Position numbers and translations under genes: made by a program
The notes under the pieces: model-generated
The model's database searches: none
What the model was told of the DNA's origin: nothing
The model's input: only the letters and a program-made list of their open reading frames with translations
Shown: piece after piece, positions 33,500 to 41,921 of the stretch
Layout of the letters: every line of letters begins with the position of its first letter
Position numbering within the stretch: position 1 is the stretch's first letter
DNA from: JAEZJZ01 sp050949055
Lineage (GTDB): Bacteria; Bacillota; UBA994; UBA5500
DNA: 64,000 nt
NCBI GenBank assembly: GCA_050949055.1
Contig: JBMNFA010000001.1
Span: 310,001 to 374,000, forward strand
Direction: 5' to 3'

Positions 33500-34006
33500 T
33501 TATCCCTTCCCATGATTCAGACGCAGTTGGCGCAGCACCAGGCGCTCCAACTGGCGCACCAACCGGGTGCCGATGAACTCCTGCCGGGACAGGGGCACCA
33601 CCAGAATGGTGTACATTCCCACCCGGTTGCCGCCCAGAACATCGGTGAAGATCTGGTCGCCCACCAACGCCACCTGCCTGGCGGGCAGGTTGAGCTCTGC
33701 CAACGCTTGCAGGAACGCCCGGCGGCGAGGCTTGCCGGCTTTGGCGATACCCCGCACGCCGAGCAACTGCAGGAAGTGCTGCAGCCGCCGGGGCACGGCG
33801 TTGGACACCAGGAAGACCTCTAGGCCGGCGTCGCGCACCGCTTGCAGCCAGGCGATCAGCTCGGGATGGGCCTGGTCGCTGGCCCAGGGCACCAGGGTGT
33901 TATCCAAGTCGCAGCAGATGGCTTTGATGCCGCGACGCTTGAGTTCCCGTAAATCTATGTTATGGATGCTTTCCACGTACAGGCGCGGCCTGAGTAATTC
34001 CAGCAT
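33500..34006 (-). CDS. yqeG: YqeG-family HAD phosphatase
   Basis: 168 residues from ATG 34006 (AGGTGAGGG upstream); an ATG 16 codons earlier precedes that site. HAD motif I ICCDLDNTLVPW (about 30-41), motif II LVSNA (about 69-73), motif III lysine in IAKAGKPRRRAF, motif IV VGDQIFTDVLGGN (about 122-134). A type IIIA HAD phosphatase of unknown substrate, in many Firmicutes encoded near shikimate and GTPase genes. Monocistronic here, with repeat DNA on both sides. Confidence 0.9.
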   Translation of the reverse strand: MLELLRPRLYVESIHNIDLRELKRRGIKAICCDLDNTLVPWASDQAHPELIAWLQAVRDAGLEVFLVSNAVPRRLQHFLQLLGVRGIAKAGKPRRRAFLQALAELNLPARQVALVGDQIFTDVLGGNRVGMYTILVVPLSRQEFIGTRLVRQLERLVLRQLRLNHGKG

Positions 34007-34080
34007 ACCCTCACCTCTCGCGCCATTATAGCACGCGCGGGAGGGGCGGGACAACTTGGGAGCCGCTGGCAGGGGGTCTA

Positions 34081-34198
34081 GGTCATGTTCAGCGCGAGCG
34101 AAGGGCTAGATTCCTCGCGGAGCTCGGAATGATACGAGTGTCAGACTAGATTCTTCGCGGAGCCTGTACTGAGCTTGTCGAAGTACTCGGAATGACTG
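34081..34198. repeat. REP-like repeats with GAGCGAAGGGCTAGATTC units
   Basis: Two imperfect direct units (GAAGGGCTAGATTC-CTCGCGGAGCTCGGAATGA and CAGACTAGATTC-TTCGCGGAGC to CTCGGAATGAC) lie between sigK and yqeG. They resemble the repeat at 30901-30955. They lie downstream of both the sigK stop and the yqeG promoter region. Confidence 0.55.
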
Positions 34199-34241
34199 CG
34201 TACAGGGAAGAACAGTTATTGGAGCCTGACCTCCCTATCAC

Positions 34242-34970
34242 CTACCCTCCCTGCCGCTCCTGCAGCCAGGCCTGCTTCTCCTCCTCCAGCGCTTTGATCA
34301 GCTTTTGGATGGCGCGCTTCTCGATGCGGGAAACGTAGGAACGGGAGATGCGCATCTCGCGGGCTATCTCTCGCTGGGTGGAACGGACGCCGTCGATCAG
34401 GCCATAGCGCAACTCCAGCACCAGCCGCTCGCGCCGGGTGAGCACCCGCAGCAATTCGGCCAGCTTGTGCTGTTCCATAGCCTTTTCCACCTGCTGAATG
34501 ATGCTGTCGTCGTCGGTGGGCAGGGTGTCCATCAGGGTAATCTCGTTGCCTTCCCGGTCGGTGCCGATGGGGTCCAGCAGATAGCCCTCCTGACGCAGCC
34601 GCTTGGTGGAGCGCAGGTGCATCAAGATCTCGTTTTCGATGCAGCGGGCAGCATAGGTGGCCAACTTGGTCCCTTTGTCGCTGCGGAATGTGCGCACCGC
34701 TTTCATCAAACCGATGCTGCCGATACTGATCAAGTCATCCTGATCCTCGTTGGTATTGTCGTACTTCTTGGCGATATGGGCGACCAAACGCAGATTGTGC
34801 TCGATCAGCTTCTGCCGCGCGGTGTTGTCACCGTGTTGCTCCCACAGTTTGAGATAATGGGCCTCCTCTTCCTCGCCCAACGGCTGGGGGAATGAATTGT
34901 TATTCACATAAGAGACCAGCAGATGCACTTCGCGCAGCGCCAGGAACAGCTGCGCCAACAACCCGATCAC
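34242..34970 (-). CDS. sigK: RNA polymerase sporulation sigma factor SigK
   Basis: 242 residues, uninterrupted. The N-terminal pro-sequence (MIGLLAQLFLALREVHLLVSYV, about 1-20) precedes NNSFPQPLGEEEE. Sigma region 2 has IEHNLRLVAHIAKKYDNTNEDQDDLISIG and GTKLATYAARCIENEILMHLR; region 4 has LVLELRYGLIDGVRSTQREIA and SRSYVSRIEKRAIQKL. This pattern identifies pro-sigma-K, the late mother-cell factor, which is activated by proteolysis during sporulation. No skin-like element splits the gene. It is strong evidence that the organism is, or recently was, an endospore former. Confidence 0.95.
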   Translation of the reverse strand: MIGLLAQLFLALREVHLLVSYVNNNSFPQPLGEEEEAHYLKLWEQHGDNTARQKLIEHNLRLVAHIAKKYDNTNEDQDDLISIGSIGLMKAVRTFRSDKGTKLATYAARCIENEILMHLRSTKRLRQEGYLLDPIGTDREGNEITLMDTLPTDDDSIIQQVEKAMEQHKLAELLRVLTRRERLVLELRYGLIDGVRSTQREIAREMRISRSYVSRIEKRAIQKLIKALEEEKQAWLQERQGG

Positions 34971-35344
34971 TAAGCGCTCACCTCCAGAGAACTATAGGTT
35001 TAGGTCAAACAGCAATTTACTGGCAACTGGCGATTTAGCAAAGTGAGAACCTAACTACCGATAGTTGCGATCAGAGACCCTTTAGCAGTCTATGCGCGGC
35101 GCGAGCAAAGGGTTACTGGTTTTGAGGTGCCGACGCCAGCTTTTGCAGGTGAAGGGCCGCTAGGTGGCGAAGAAGACCAGACAAGGAGACCATGATTTGG
35201 GAATAGTCAGTTGCGGGTAAACGCCTACCCGCAGCGACCGAGGCACCTCGTCAGCTGGCGCATACCAGGGAAGATTGGCGGCAAGACGACGCTGGCGAAG
35301 GCGGTTCTGGAGTGCGGGTGCGGACAAGAAAGAGGAGGAAGAGA
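34971..35344. other. Divergent intergenic region sigK / M24 peptidase
   Basis: 374 nt between divergent genes. Contains a perfect hairpin TGCGGGTA / TACCCGCA at 35212-35233 and a GCGAGCAAAGGG repeat-like stretch near 35103. Promoters for both genes should lie here, but I could not pick convincing hexamers. Confidence 0.4.
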
Positions 35345-36619
35345 ATGAAACAGGCGGGAGAAGGCAAAACATTGGTGGCTGATTGGAGCAAGAAGATTTT
35401 GCCCCTGCGGGAGCAGGCGGAGCTGACCAATCGCTGGCTGTTGCAGCGGCTGCAGACGGTGCTGCCTGAAATCATGCAGCGCGAGAACCTGGACATGTGG
35501 CTGGTGATTGGGCGGGAGTACAACGAAGACCCGGTGATGCGCAGCCTGCTGCCGGCGACGATGCTGTCGGCACGGCGGCTGACCATGCTGGTGTTCAGTC
35601 TGCAGGCAGACGGGCAGGTGGAACGGCTGACCGTGTCCCGCTACGGCCTGGATCCCTTCTACCAGGCTGTGTGGAATCCGGATCAGGAGGAGCAGTGGGA
35701 TTGCCTGGCCAGGATTGTGCGCGAGCGCGATCCGCAGCGAATCGGCATCAATTGCTCGGACACCTTCGCCTTTGGCGACGGGCTGAGCCATAGCCATTAT
35801 CTACAATTGACGGCGGCACTGGGCGAGGACCTAAGCGCCCGCCTCATCGGCGCCGAGAATCTGGCGGTGGGCTGGCTGGAACGGCGGACTGAGGTGGAGC
35901 TGGCCGCCTACGAGGGCATCGTGGCCATCGCCCACGGCCTGGTTGCGGAAGCTTTCTCCCGGCGCATTATTCACCCGGGGGTGACCACCGCCGCTGACGT
36001 GGTCTGGTGGTGGCGGCAGCAGACCAATCGGTTGGGGCTATCCTGCTGGTTCCATCCCAGCCTGACGGTGCAGCGGCAGGGTGCGGGAAAGCTGGGTCCT
36101 GACACGGTGATTGAACCAGGCGACTTGTTGCACTGCGACTTCGGGCTGCACTACCTGCAACTGGCCACCGACACCCAGCAGAACGCTTATGTGCTCAGGC
36201 GGGGCGAAGTGGACGCACCGGCCGGACTGCAGGCAGCGCTGACCACCGGCAACCGGCTGCAGGACATTTTGGCCGAGCAGATGGTGGCCGGGCGGAGCGG
36301 CAATCAGATTCTGTTGGCCGCCCTGCAGCAGGCCCAGACGGAAGGAATTAAGGCCAGCATCTACACCCATCCGCTGGGATATCACGGACACGGTGCCGGG
36401 CCGACCATCGGCCTCTGGGATGCGCAGCAGGGGGTGCCCGGACGCGGCGACTACCCGCTGTACGAAAACACCTGTCACGCCATGGAGCTGAACATCCGCC
36501 AGGCGGTGCCAGAATGGGACGGCCAGGAAGTGACCATGGCGCTGGAGCAGGATATCGCCTTCACCAGCGAGGGCGTGCATTTCCTGGCGGGCCGGCAGAC
36601 GAAGCTGTTCTTGATCTAG
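35345..36619 (+). CDS. M24-family metallopeptidase (Xaa-Pro aminopeptidase-like)
   Basis: 424 residues from ATG 35345, preceded by GAGGAGGAA; an in-frame ATG 11 codons upstream precedes that site. N-terminal creatinase-type domain, then a pita-bread fold. Likely metal ligands: HCDFGLHYLQLATDTQQ (two Asp, about 262-278), HPLGYHGHGAGP (His), AMELNIRQ and ALEQDIAFT (two Glu). The spacing between ligands differs from the efp-linked peptidase, so this is a different M24 subgroup. No signal peptide. One of only two plus-strand genes in the window; no operon partner. Confidence 0.82.
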   Translation: MKQAGEGKTLVADWSKKILPLREQAELTNRWLLQRLQTVLPEIMQRENLDMWLVIGREYNEDPVMRSLLPATMLSARRLTMLVFSLQADGQVERLTVSRYGLDPFYQAVWNPDQEEQWDCLARIVRERDPQRIGINCSDTFAFGDGLSHSHYLQLTAALGEDLSARLIGAENLAVGWLERRTEVELAAYEGIVAIAHGLVAEAFSRRIIHPGVTTAADVVWWWRQQTNRLGLSCWFHPSLTVQRQGAGKLGPDTVIEPGDLLHCDFGLHYLQLATDTQQNAYVLRRGEVDAPAGLQAALTTGNRLQDILAEQMVAGRSGNQILLAALQQAQTEGIKASIYTHPLGYHGHGAGPTIGLWDAQQGVPGRGDYPLYENTCHAMELNIRQAVPEWDGQEVTMALEQDIAFTSEGVHFLAGRQTKLFLI

Positions 36620-36638
36620 AGGCTGGACGGCAGGGCCC

Positions 36639-36698
36639 CGGACATGGGGACGGTTCTCTTGTCCGACGCTCCGGACACTGAGAACCGTCCCCATGTCC
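36639..36698. repeat. GGGAC-type palindrome after the M24 peptidase
   Basis: GGACATGGGGACGGTTCTC and its complement ending GTCCCCATGTCC enclose TTGTCCGACGCTCCGGACA, itself a smaller stem. The arms match over nearly 20 bp. Placed 19 nt after the stop codon it could act as a terminator, although no T-run follows. Confidence 0.75.
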
Positions 36699-36744
36699 AG
36701 CAGAGAATAGTCTGATTGCCAGACGCAATGGAAAAACATTTCTC

Positions 36745-36774
36745 TTGACAACCACACTTACCCGGTGGTAACAT
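36745..36774 (+). promoter_or_regulatory. Sigma-A promoter of the T-box-trpB transcript
   Basis: TTGACA (36745-36750), 18-nt spacer, TAACAT (36769-36774). Start of transcription is expected near 36781, just before the T-box leader. Confidence 0.7.
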
Positions 36775-36780
36775 AGCATT

Positions 36781-37093
36781 CAATTAAACAAGAATTCAGT
36801 CGATGATTGGGACGAGTAAGCGATGGGTGGCTGCTCAGCGAGCCGGGTTTGGTGTGATGCCGGTGCAGCAGGAAATCGGATGAATGGCCCCAGGAGACAT
36901 GGCCCGAAGGAGCCGCCAGGCTCTGGTAGGCACCATCGGCAGGCCGCCGTTACCGGCACAGGGCATAAGCAGACAACCAGCGCGCAATGTCGGCCGTGCC
37001 CGTAAAGAGATGGCTCGCTGCGGCGGGTCAATAAGGGTGGTACCGCGAAACAAGGCCTTTCGCCCCTTACCGGGGGTGAAGGCCTTTTTGTTT
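36781..37093 (+). promoter_or_regulatory. T-box leader, probably tRNA-Trp responsive
   Basis: The conserved T-box AAGGGTGGTACCGCG is at 37033-37047 and is followed by a terminator with AAGGCCTTTCGCCCC / GGGGGTGAAGGCCTTTTTG (37052-37090). Stem I features: distal-loop stretch GCGAGCCGGGTTTGGTG and a specifier-type GATGAATGGCCC, in which TGG (Trp) is the candidate codon. Uncharged tRNA-Trp would stabilise the antiterminator and allow trpB transcription. The position and the downstream gene agree with this reading. Confidence 0.88.
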
Positions 37094-37125
37094 ACCCCTA
37101 GACCAAAATTACAGGGGGAATTGAA

Positions 37126-38304
37126 ATGTACCAACCAACCAAAGATGGCTTTTTCGGAGATTTTGGCGGACGTTTTGTGCCGCCAGGACTGGAACAGGCG
37201 CTGCAGGCAGTGACCGATGCTTTTATGCACTATCGCCAGGATGTGGATTTCCTGGCGGAGTTCCAGCACTACTTGAAGGAATATGTGGGGCGACCCAATC
37301 CTTTGACCTATGCGGCTCGCCTATCCGATAGCCTGGGCGGCGCGCGCATCTATTTGAAGCGGGAAGACTTGAATCATACCGGGGCCCACAAGATCAATAA
37401 TGCCATCGGCCAGGCGCTGCTGGCCAAACGGATGGGCAAGCAGCGAATTGTGGCCGAAACGGGTGCCGGCCAGCACGGGGTGGCCACCGCCACCGTCTGC
37501 GCGTTGCTGGGGCTGGATTGTGTGATCTACATGGGCGAGGAGGACACGCGGCGGCAAGCGCTAAACGTGTTTCGCATGCAGTTGTTGGGGGCGAAGGTGA
37601 TCAGCGTCAGCGACGGAACGGCCACGCTGAAGGACGCGGTGGACGCTGCGCTGATGGATTACGCGCAGCACGCTGAGGATAGCTTCTATCTGTTGGGCTC
37701 GGCGGTGGGACCTCATCCCTATCCGCTGATGGTGCGGGAATTTCAATCGGTGATCGGGCGGGAAGCCAGAAGCCAGATGCTGCAGATGACCGGCAAACTG
37801 CCGGATTACCTGGTTGCCTGCGTGGGTGGTGGCTCCAACGCCATCGGCCTGTTCGCCCCCTTCTATGGGGATAGGGACGTGCAGATGATCGGCGTGGAGC
37901 CGGGTGGCAAAGGCCTGGCCAGCGGCCAGCACGCAGCCTCCATCTCGGCAGGTAGCCCCGGCATCATCCATGGCTTCCGTTGCTACACCTTGCAGGACGA
38001 GCAGGGCCAGCCGCTGCCGGTGCATTCGGTGGCCGCCGGTTTGGACTATCCCGGCGTCGGCCCAGAACACAGCTTCTACCATGACAGCGGACGGGCGCAG
38101 TATGTGGCGGTGGACGACCAGGCTGCTCTGCAGGCGTTCTGCACCCTCTGCCGCCTGGAGGGAATTATCCCGGCCCTAGAGAGTTCCCACGCGGTGGCCT
38201 ATGCGATGCAGCTGGCCCCCACCTTGAGCAAAGACCAGACGATCGTTGTCAACCTCTCTGGCCGCGGCGATAAGGACGTGCAGCAAGTAGCGGATATGCT
38301 GTAA
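37126..38304 (+). CDS. trpB: Tryptophan synthase beta chain
   Basis: 392 residues, the standard TrpB1 length. PLP lysine in HTGAHKINNAIGQALLAK (about 82-99), catalytic Glu in AETGAGQHGVATAT, phosphate-binding GGGSNAIG (about 232-239), and the C-terminal NLSGRGDKD. It makes tryptophan from indole and serine. No trpA or other trp gene adjoins; trpB stands alone behind its own T-box and ends in a hairpin terminator. It may work with TrpA encoded elsewhere or salvage indole. ATG 37126 is 6 nt after AGGGGGAA. Confidence 0.96.
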   Translation: MYQPTKDGFFGDFGGRFVPPGLEQALQAVTDAFMHYRQDVDFLAEFQHYLKEYVGRPNPLTYAARLSDSLGGARIYLKREDLNHTGAHKINNAIGQALLAKRMGKQRIVAETGAGQHGVATATVCALLGLDCVIYMGEEDTRRQALNVFRMQLLGAKVISVSDGTATLKDAVDAALMDYAQHAEDSFYLLGSAVGPHPYPLMVREFQSVIGREARSQMLQMTGKLPDYLVACVGGGSNAIGLFAPFYGDRDVQMIGVEPGGKGLASGQHAASISAGSPGIIHGFRCYTLQDEQGQPLPVHSVAAGLDYPGVGPEHSFYHDSGRAQYVAVDDQAALQAFCTLCRLEGIIPALESSHAVAYAMQLAPTLSKDQTIVVNLSGRGDKDVQQVADML

Positions 38305-38312
38305 AAGCAAAG

Positions 38313-38347
38313 AATGCAAAAATGGGGACTGTCCCCATTTTTGCATT
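38313..38347. terminator. Bidirectional terminator between trpB and the deacetylase gene
   Basis: AATGCAAAAATGGGGAC / GTCCCCATTTTTGCATT, a perfect 17-bp inverted repeat around one base. A-rich and T-rich arm ends allow termination in both directions between the convergent genes. It also has the GGGGAC core of the palindrome family. Confidence 0.85.
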
Positions 38348-39131
38348 AGAAGTGGATCGGTTTGGTGGTGGAATCGATCACTTTGAACTCGTAGCCCATG
38401 TCCCTGATGCCTTCGATGATCGCAGGCAGGGCGGCCAAGGAGGTGGGCGTGTTGATGTTGTGCATCAGCACCATGGCTGTTTTGCGCTTAGAGACCTCCC
38501 TAATTACCCTCTCTGCCATCTGGTTGGCGGTCTGTTTGCGGTTGATGGCATCCTCGGAGTCGACGTTCCAGTCAAAATACTCATAGCCCAAAGTTTTCAG
38601 GTGCGGCAGCACTTTGCTGACGAAATCGCTGGGCTTAGAACCACCCGGAACGCGGATGATCATCGATGGCTCACCGATGGCTCGCACCAAGGCGCGATTG
38701 GCCCGCTCCAAATCGTCCGCAAAGGCTTTGGCATTGGATTTGTGGCTGAGGTTATGAGAGTAGGTGTGGTTGCCGATGGCATGGCCCTCGTCCTTCATCC
38801 GTTTGACCATGGCAGGATAATATTCCACCATCCTCCCCACCACAAAGAAAGTAGCCTTGACATCATACTGTTTCAGGATATCCAACATGGCAGGGGTGAT
38901 CGTGCCATCGGGACCGTCATCGAAGGTGAGATAACATACCTTGTCGCTGGGCGGCGTCGTTGGCTCCTCCGGCTCCTCCACTGGTGGAGTGCCCGGCTCA
39001 GCGATCACGACCGGAGGCACCGGTACGTCGTCGGGTGCCATCGCTGGCAATACCGCCTCGGGAGCGACCCACCCGGTGAGCATGGAGGTCACAAAAACTA
39101 TCACGGCAATAGCCTTCTTAGCAGGAAACAT
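38346..39131 (-). CDS. Polysaccharide deacetylase (NodB domain), secreted or lipid-anchored
   Basis: 261 residues. Signal peptide or N-terminal anchor (about 1-22, KKAIAVIVFVTSML), a Pro/Glu-rich linker (about 30-62), then a NodB domain: YLTFDDGPDG (catalytic and metal Asp, about 67-76), GNHTYSHNLSH (metal His), RVPGGSKPSD, DWNVDSED and VLMHNINT. Likely a peptidoglycan N-acetylglucosamine or N-acetylmuramic deacetylase acting outside the membrane; spore-cortex roles are known for relatives. Its stop codon lies within the shared terminator, convergent with trpB. Confidence 0.9.
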   Translation of the reverse strand: MFPAKKAIAVIVFVTSMLTGWVAPEAVLPAMAPDDVPVPPVVIAEPGTPPVEEPEEPTTPPSDKVCYLTFDDGPDGTITPAMLDILKQYDVKATFFVVGRMVEYYPAMVKRMKDEGHAIGNHTYSHNLSHKSNAKAFADDLERANRALVRAIGEPSMIIRVPGGSKPSDFVSKVLPHLKTLGYEYFDWNVDSEDAINRKQTANQMAERVIREVSKRKTAMVLMHNINTPTSLAALPAIIEGIRDMGYEFKVIDSTTKPIHF

Positions 39132-39300
39132 TTTAACCTATCCTCCATCTAGCCTTATCTAGTCTATCTAGTCTATTGAACAGTGTGTTTTAATCATACT
39201 ACTTGAGTAACCTGTTCTCTATAACAATAGACGGAACAGCGATGCCTTTAGTTTCAAAAAGTGAGCAGGTAAGTTTTTCTGAAGATGCAAGCGATATAAA

Positions 39301-39350
39301 AGGGACGGTTTCTTGTTTCGCGCCAGTAAGCGAAACAAAAAACCGTCCCT
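39301..39350. repeat. GGGAC-type palindrome between deacetylase and U32 genes
   Basis: AGGGACGGTTT-TTGTTTCG and the complementary CGAAACAA-AAACCGTCCCT around a 10-nt loop. On the minus strand it is followed by TTTTAT, so it may terminate the U32 transcript, which ends 12 nt before it. The U32-side neighbour at 19432-19462 shares its inner half. Confidence 0.75.
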
Positions 39351-39361
39351 GCTGTCTCGGG

Positions 39362-40594
39362 TTAGTCGCGTTGAGGGCGACGGAGCAGGCTGTGCGGGGC
39401 CAGCGGAACTGGGCTGGGCAGCCGCACCAGCATCTGGGCGTGGCGGGCAACCTGCAGCGGTTGGCCGTCCTGGTCGTGCATTTCGGTCACCGCCAGGGGC
39501 AGATTGTCCCCGGTTGGCTGCAGCACCTCCAGTTGCTCACCTACCGCGAAGTTGTTCCGCTGCTCCACGGTGACCAGCTGGGTTTCTGCGTCGTAATCCC
39601 GCACCACACCGACAAAGTCATAGGGGCGATGGTAGAGCTCCCCATCATAGACGTGATCCTCCGCCCCTGGTTTGCCAAAATAGAATCCGGTGGTGAAGCT
39701 GCGATTGCTGGCCTTCTGCAACTCCGCCAGCCACTCGGGGCGGAACTGGTAGCCGGCGGGATCGGCAAAGTAGGCGTCTAGGGCTTGCCGATAGACCTTG
39801 GTTACGGTGGCCACATAGTGCACGCTCTTCATGCGGCCTTCGATCTTCAACCCTTCCACGCCCAGCTGCAGGATCTGAGGCAGATGCTCGATCAAGCAAA
39901 GGTCTTTGGAATTCATGATATAAGCGCCCCGTTCGTCCCCTTCGATGGGGAAATACTGTCCGGGACGCTTTTCCTCCATCAGCACGTAACGATAGCGGCA
40001 GGGCTGGGCGCACTGGCCGCGGTTGGCATCGCGCCCGGTGAGATAATTGCTCAGCAGGCAGCGCCCGGAGTAGGAGATGCACATGGCGCCGTGCACAAAC
40101 ACTTCCAGCTCGGCAGCAGTCTGCTGGCGGATGGTGGCGAGCTCCTGCAGGGACAACTCCCTGGCCAGGATCAACCGCTCCACCCCCTGCTCCACCCAGA
40201 ACTGTGCAGCCCGGTAGTTGACCACGTTGGCCTGGGTGCTGAGGTGGATGGGTACGTGGCTGGCGACCTGTTTGGCGGTGAGCAGGATAGCCGGATCGGA
40301 GATAATCAGCGCGTCCACGCCGAGGTCACCGAGTTCCGCCAGATAGCGATCCAAGCCCAGCAAGTCGTCGTTATGGGGAATGATGTTCACGGTGACATAT
40401 ACTTTGGCCCCTTGCCGATGGGCAAATTCCACTCCCTGGGCGATCTCTTCCATCGTGAAGTTGCCGGCGTGGGCTCGTAGCCCCCAGCCGGGGCCGCCCA
40501 GATAGACGGCGTCGGCACCATAGGTGATGGCGAATTTCAGCTTCTCCAGATTACCGGCAGGTGCCAGAAGCTCTGGTTGCTTGATCGGTTGCAT
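39362..40594 (-). CDS. U32-family protein (TrhP/YrrO-like)
   Basis: 410 residues. N-terminal LLAPAGNLEKLKFAITYGADAVYLGG, signature EVFVHGAMCISYSGRCLLSNYLTGRDANRGQCAQPCR (about 165-200; the peptidase U32 pattern with conserved cysteines) and SKDLCLIEHL. The C-terminal small beta domain (about 330-400) has GDNLPLAV. Relatives carry out the 5-hydroxylation of tRNA uridine 34 using prephenate, so tRNA modification is likelier than proteolysis. It sits directly downstream of mltG (24-nt gap). Confidence 0.88.
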   Translation of the reverse strand: MQPIKQPELLAPAGNLEKLKFAITYGADAVYLGGPGWGLRAHAGNFTMEEIAQGVEFAHRQGAKVYVTVNIIPHNDDLLGLDRYLAELGDLGVDALIISDPAILLTAKQVASHVPIHLSTQANVVNYRAAQFWVEQGVERLILARELSLQELATIRQQTAAELEVFVHGAMCISYSGRCLLSNYLTGRDANRGQCAQPCRYRYVLMEEKRPGQYFPIEGDERGAYIMNSKDLCLIEHLPQILQLGVEGLKIEGRMKSVHYVATVTKVYRQALDAYFADPAGYQFRPEWLAELQKASNRSFTTGFYFGKPGAEDHVYDGELYHRPYDFVGVVRDYDAETQLVTVEQRNNFAVGEQLEVLQPTGDNLPLAVTEMHDQDGQPLQVARHAQMLVRLPSPVPLAPHSLLRRPQRD

Positions 40595-40618
40595 CTCTCT
40601 TTTCCTCCTGTGACGATG

Positions 40619-41716
40619 TCAGTTTCCGTTCAGACTGCGGATGGTTTGATTGTGCTCGGCAAAGGTACGGCTAAAAGCGTGGTGTCCCCCGCCGTTGGGA
40701 ATGGCGTAGAAATAGAAATACTCGGTGTCCTCCGGAGCGAGCGCCGCCTGCAGCGAGTGCAGACCAGGGGCGGCGATGGGGCCGGGGGTGAGACCGATGC
40801 GAATATAGGTGTTGTAGGGCGAATCTATCTTGGTATCGGCGGTAGACAACACCGGTTTGTTCAACTCCAAGATGTACTGCACGGTGGCGCAGGATTGCAG
40901 CGCCTGATCGACCTGCAAGCGATTATAGAACACCCCGGCGATGGTCGGTCGCTCTTCATCCAGCAGGGCTTCTCGCTCCACGATGGAAGCCAGAGTGACC
41001 AGTTGAGCCAGATTCATCGGCTCCGGCGTATCCTCAGTAGTCCCGCCCTCCAGCACTGCCAGCGGAGCCAGGCTTTCCACCACCTGCCGAAAGCGCCGCG
41101 TCATCACGCCCACCACCTCTTCGGGGGTGGAATCGGGCAGCAGGTGATAGCTATCCGGAAAAAGGAAGCCCTCGTAGCGCCGGGCGGGCTCCACTCCCTG
41201 CAACTGCTGCTCCAGGAAATCGTAGGGCAGCGGTGCTGTCTCCAAATAGGCTAGAAAGTCTGCCGCAGCGACAATGCCCTTTGCTTCCAGGTGGTTGGCG
41301 ATCTGCTTCACCGTATAGCCTTCGGGAATGGTGACGACGATGGAAAGGTCCACGTCGTCGCCTTGCTGCAAGCGTTGCATGATTCGCCACGTCTTCTCTG
41401 TGGGCGAAATGTCGTAGACCCCCGCCTGCATCTGCCCGCTGATGCCGGTCAGCCGGCACAACAGGCGGAAGGCGGCGGCGCTGCGAATCAGTCCAGAATC
41501 CTCCAGCTGCTGGGCGATGGTGCGCGCGGTGGATCCGGGGGCGACGAACACCCGCTGCATGGCTGGCTCACCCCACCACTGCACCGGGCTGAGCAGATAA
41601 GCGCCAGCGGCCACCGACCCCATGGCGGCCAGCAGCAACAACACTAGTAACGCCTTTCTTGGCTTGATGGAAAACAGGAATGCGGCGATTCCCCTGACAG
41701 CTCTCAGTTTGGCCAT
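40619..41716 (-). CDS. mltG: Endolytic murein transglycosylase MltG
   Basis: 365 residues. One N-terminal membrane helix (about 22-43), LysM-like subdomain (VFVAPGSTARTIAQQLEDSGL), then the YceG domain with the catalytic Glu in LVTLASIVEREALLDEERPTIAGVFYNRL (about 240-268) and the C-terminal IGLTPGPIAAPGLHSLQAAL and YFYFYAIPNGGGHHAFSRTFAEH. It cleaves nascent glycan strands at the membrane. The alaS-ireB-ruvX-mltG neighbourhood is conserved in Firmicutes. Confidence 0.94.
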   Translation of the reverse strand: MAKLRAVRGIAAFLFSIKPRKALLVLLLLAAMGSVAAGAYLLSPVQWWGEPAMQRVFVAPGSTARTIAQQLEDSGLIRSAAAFRLLCRLTGISGQMQAGVYDISPTEKTWRIMQRLQQGDDVDLSIVVTIPEGYTVKQIANHLEAKGIVAAADFLAYLETAPLPYDFLEQQLQGVEPARRYEGFLFPDSYHLLPDSTPEEVVGVMTRRFRQVVESLAPLAVLEGGTTEDTPEPMNLAQLVTLASIVEREALLDEERPTIAGVFYNRLQVDQALQSCATVQYILELNKPVLSTADTKIDSPYNTYIRIGLTPGPIAAPGLHSLQAALAPEDTEYFYFYAIPNGGGHHAFSRTFAEHNQTIRSLNGN

Positions 41717-41781
41717 GTGTCCTCCCTAATGCGCCTTCTATCTCTCACTTGGGCAATATCTGAACTAATTATAACCACATA

Positions 41782-41853
41782 GGCGCCAAGTCTCAAACCT
41801 TATATCCCAAACTCGTTCTATCCCGAATACCAGTTGGACTGAGACTTGGCGCC
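41782..41853 (-). repeat. Single copy of the 71-nt hairpin element with compensated stem
   Basis: GGCGCCAAGTCTCA and TGAGACTTGGCGCC, 72 nt apart end to end, with the conserved GTTGGACTGAGACTT side. Both arms changed relative to the copies at 8319-8597 (T to C, A to G), so the pairing is kept. It lies between DUF1292 and mltG on the same strand. Confidence 0.85.
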
Positions 41854-41871
41854 GCACGCGGCATGACAATA

Positions 41872-41897
41872 TAAAAGGGAACCCGCGCGGGTTCCCT
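41872..41897 (-). terminator. Intrinsic terminator of the DUF1292 gene
   Basis: AGGGAACCCGC / GCGGGTTCCCT, perfect 11-bp stem, followed on the minus strand by TTTTAT. It is 25 nt beyond the DUF1292 stop codon. Confidence 0.85.
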
Positions 41898-41921
41898 GAA
41901 CGCCCCATTCAGCTTTATGTA

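Noticed and set aside
39203..39781. Plus-strand 192-codon frame upstream of the U32 gene
   Set aside because: Its second two-thirds is the antisense of the U32 gene and it runs through the 39301-39350 palindrome; the first 34 codons have no support.
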